DNA of 5,929 bases from Kiritimatiellia bacterium (GTDB lineage: Bacteria; Verrucomicrobiota; Kiritimatiellia; UBA8416): positions 1 to 5,929 of the forward strand of contig SLBU01000176.1 in NCBI GenBank assembly GCA_007126175.1. The letters run 5' to 3'. Shown here piece by piece: positions 5,785 through 5,929 of this stretch (within the stretch, counting starts at the first letter, position 1; every line of letters begins with the position of its first letter). A program made the translations under genes and the position numbers. The notes beneath the pieces are model-generated. The model ran no database searches and was not told the origin of the DNA. It saw only the letters and a list, made by a program, of their open reading frames with translations.

Positions 5785-5793
5785 TTAGATAAT

Positions 5794-5821
5794 TCTTATT
5801 GACTAATAACAGCCAATAAGA
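5794..5821. promoter_or_regulatory. Overlapping inverted repeats, candidate operator of the Fur-type gene
   Basis: TCTTATTG (5794-5801) and CAATAAGA (5814-5821) are perfect 8-base arms around 12 bases. Inside, TTATT (5796-5800) also pairs with AATAA (5805-5809) around GACT. AT-rich inverted repeats of this kind are typical of Fur/PerR operators, and the genes for these regulators are often self-controlled, so an autoregulatory site is plausible. It also overlaps a weak promoter candidate, TTGACT (5799-5804) with TTAAAT (5822-5827) at 17 bases. Confidence 0.4.
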
Positions 5822-5865
5822 TTAAATGTGAGTATGGGTAGTTTGCGAGTTGGAGAGGTTGCGTA

Positions 5866-5929
5866 ATGGTTCAGGAGATCAGAGAGCATCTAGGGTGGGC
5901 AGGTAGGCGGATGACGCGCCAGCGGCGGA
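5866..5929 (+). CDS. Start of a probable Fur/PerR-family metalloregulator (cut by window end)
   Basis: Twenty-one codons are visible: MVQEIREHLGWAGRRMTRQRR, plus one more base. The pattern of a short helix followed by R-M-T-x-Q-R-R is the usual N-terminal start of Fur-family regulators (Fur, PerR, Zur), where this segment opens the winged-helix DNA-binding domain. GGAGAGG (5852-5858) seven bases before the ATG is a good ribosome binding site, and the frame is closed upstream by a stop at 5839-5841, so the start is well supported. Which metal or peroxide it senses cannot be decided because the ligand residues are outside the window. Its position after a reactive-sulfur locus would fit a redox or iron regulator, but co-function is only inferred. 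Confidence 0.72.
   Translation, partial: MVQEIREHLGWAGRRMTRQRR

Larger units (their letters stand above)
5514..5865. other. Gene-free region between the reductase fusion and the Fur-type gene
   Basis: This 352-base region shows no open frame with protein-like character. It holds a short hairpin at 5564-5580, a long hairpin at 5630-5670, a tandem repeat at 5767-5784 and overlapping inverted repeats at 5794-5821, followed by the leader of the next gene. Base composition shifts from moderate GC near the hairpin to AT-rich from about 5735, as expected for a promoter region of the gene starting at 5866. No tRNA-like fold or transposon end was seen. Confidence 0.6.

Noticed and set aside
5760..5793. 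TTGTCA (5760-5765) with GATAAT (5788-5793) as a promoter
   Set aside because: Spacer of 22 bases is too long; the -10-like element alone is not sufficient.
1..5929. CRISPR array, tRNA genes, transposase or phage genes
   Set aside because: No regularly spaced repeats, tRNA-like folds or mobile-element proteins were seen on either strand.

Overview
The window comes from a bacterium of moderate GC content with compact, operon-style genes. It is probably Gram-negative, since one predicted gene product is a lipoprotein with a clean lipobox. No rRNA or other taxonomic marker is present, so the lineage stays open. The C-terminal style of the protein cut by the left edge (an LLWRGFRYE-type tail) and the gene mix remind me of Verrucomicrobia/Kiritimatiellota/Lentisphaerae or deltaproteobacterial relatives, but that is an impression and not a demonstration.

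Left part (1-1647): the tail of an unidentified gene on + (1-126) converges on a two-gene minus-strand operon. That operon runs from a class I glutamine amidotransferase (1647 to 955) into a lipoprotein with a putative zinc-protease HEGGH motif (958 to 134). The two are translationally coupled through an ATGA overlap. Middle (1724-2566): a separate minus-strand gene encodes a SAM-dependent methyltransferase of unknown substrate. A GC-rich palindrome with T-runs lies between it and the amidotransferase and could terminate its transcript.

Right part (2708-5513) is the functional core. A consensus-type promoter drives a small ArsR-family repressor whose own mRNA may be nearly leaderless. Ten bases later comes a large fused sulfur-transfer enzyme of 819 residues: CoA-disulfide/persulfide reductase, rhodanese, TusA and DsrE-like modules in one chain. 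Each module keeps its expected redox or sulfur-carrying cysteine (Cys45, Cys512, Cys588, Cys779). The simplest reading is a locus that senses reactive sulfur species and handles persulfide: the cysteine-containing ArsR protein senses the stress and the fusion enzyme reduces or relays the persulfide sulfur.

The 352-base gene-free stretch 5514-5865 holds two hairpins, an 8-bp tandem repeat and overlapping inverted repeats. It leads into the start of a probable Fur/PerR-type regulator cut by the right edge (5866-5929). The methyltransferase and the ArsR gene are divergent and share the 177-base region 2567-2743.
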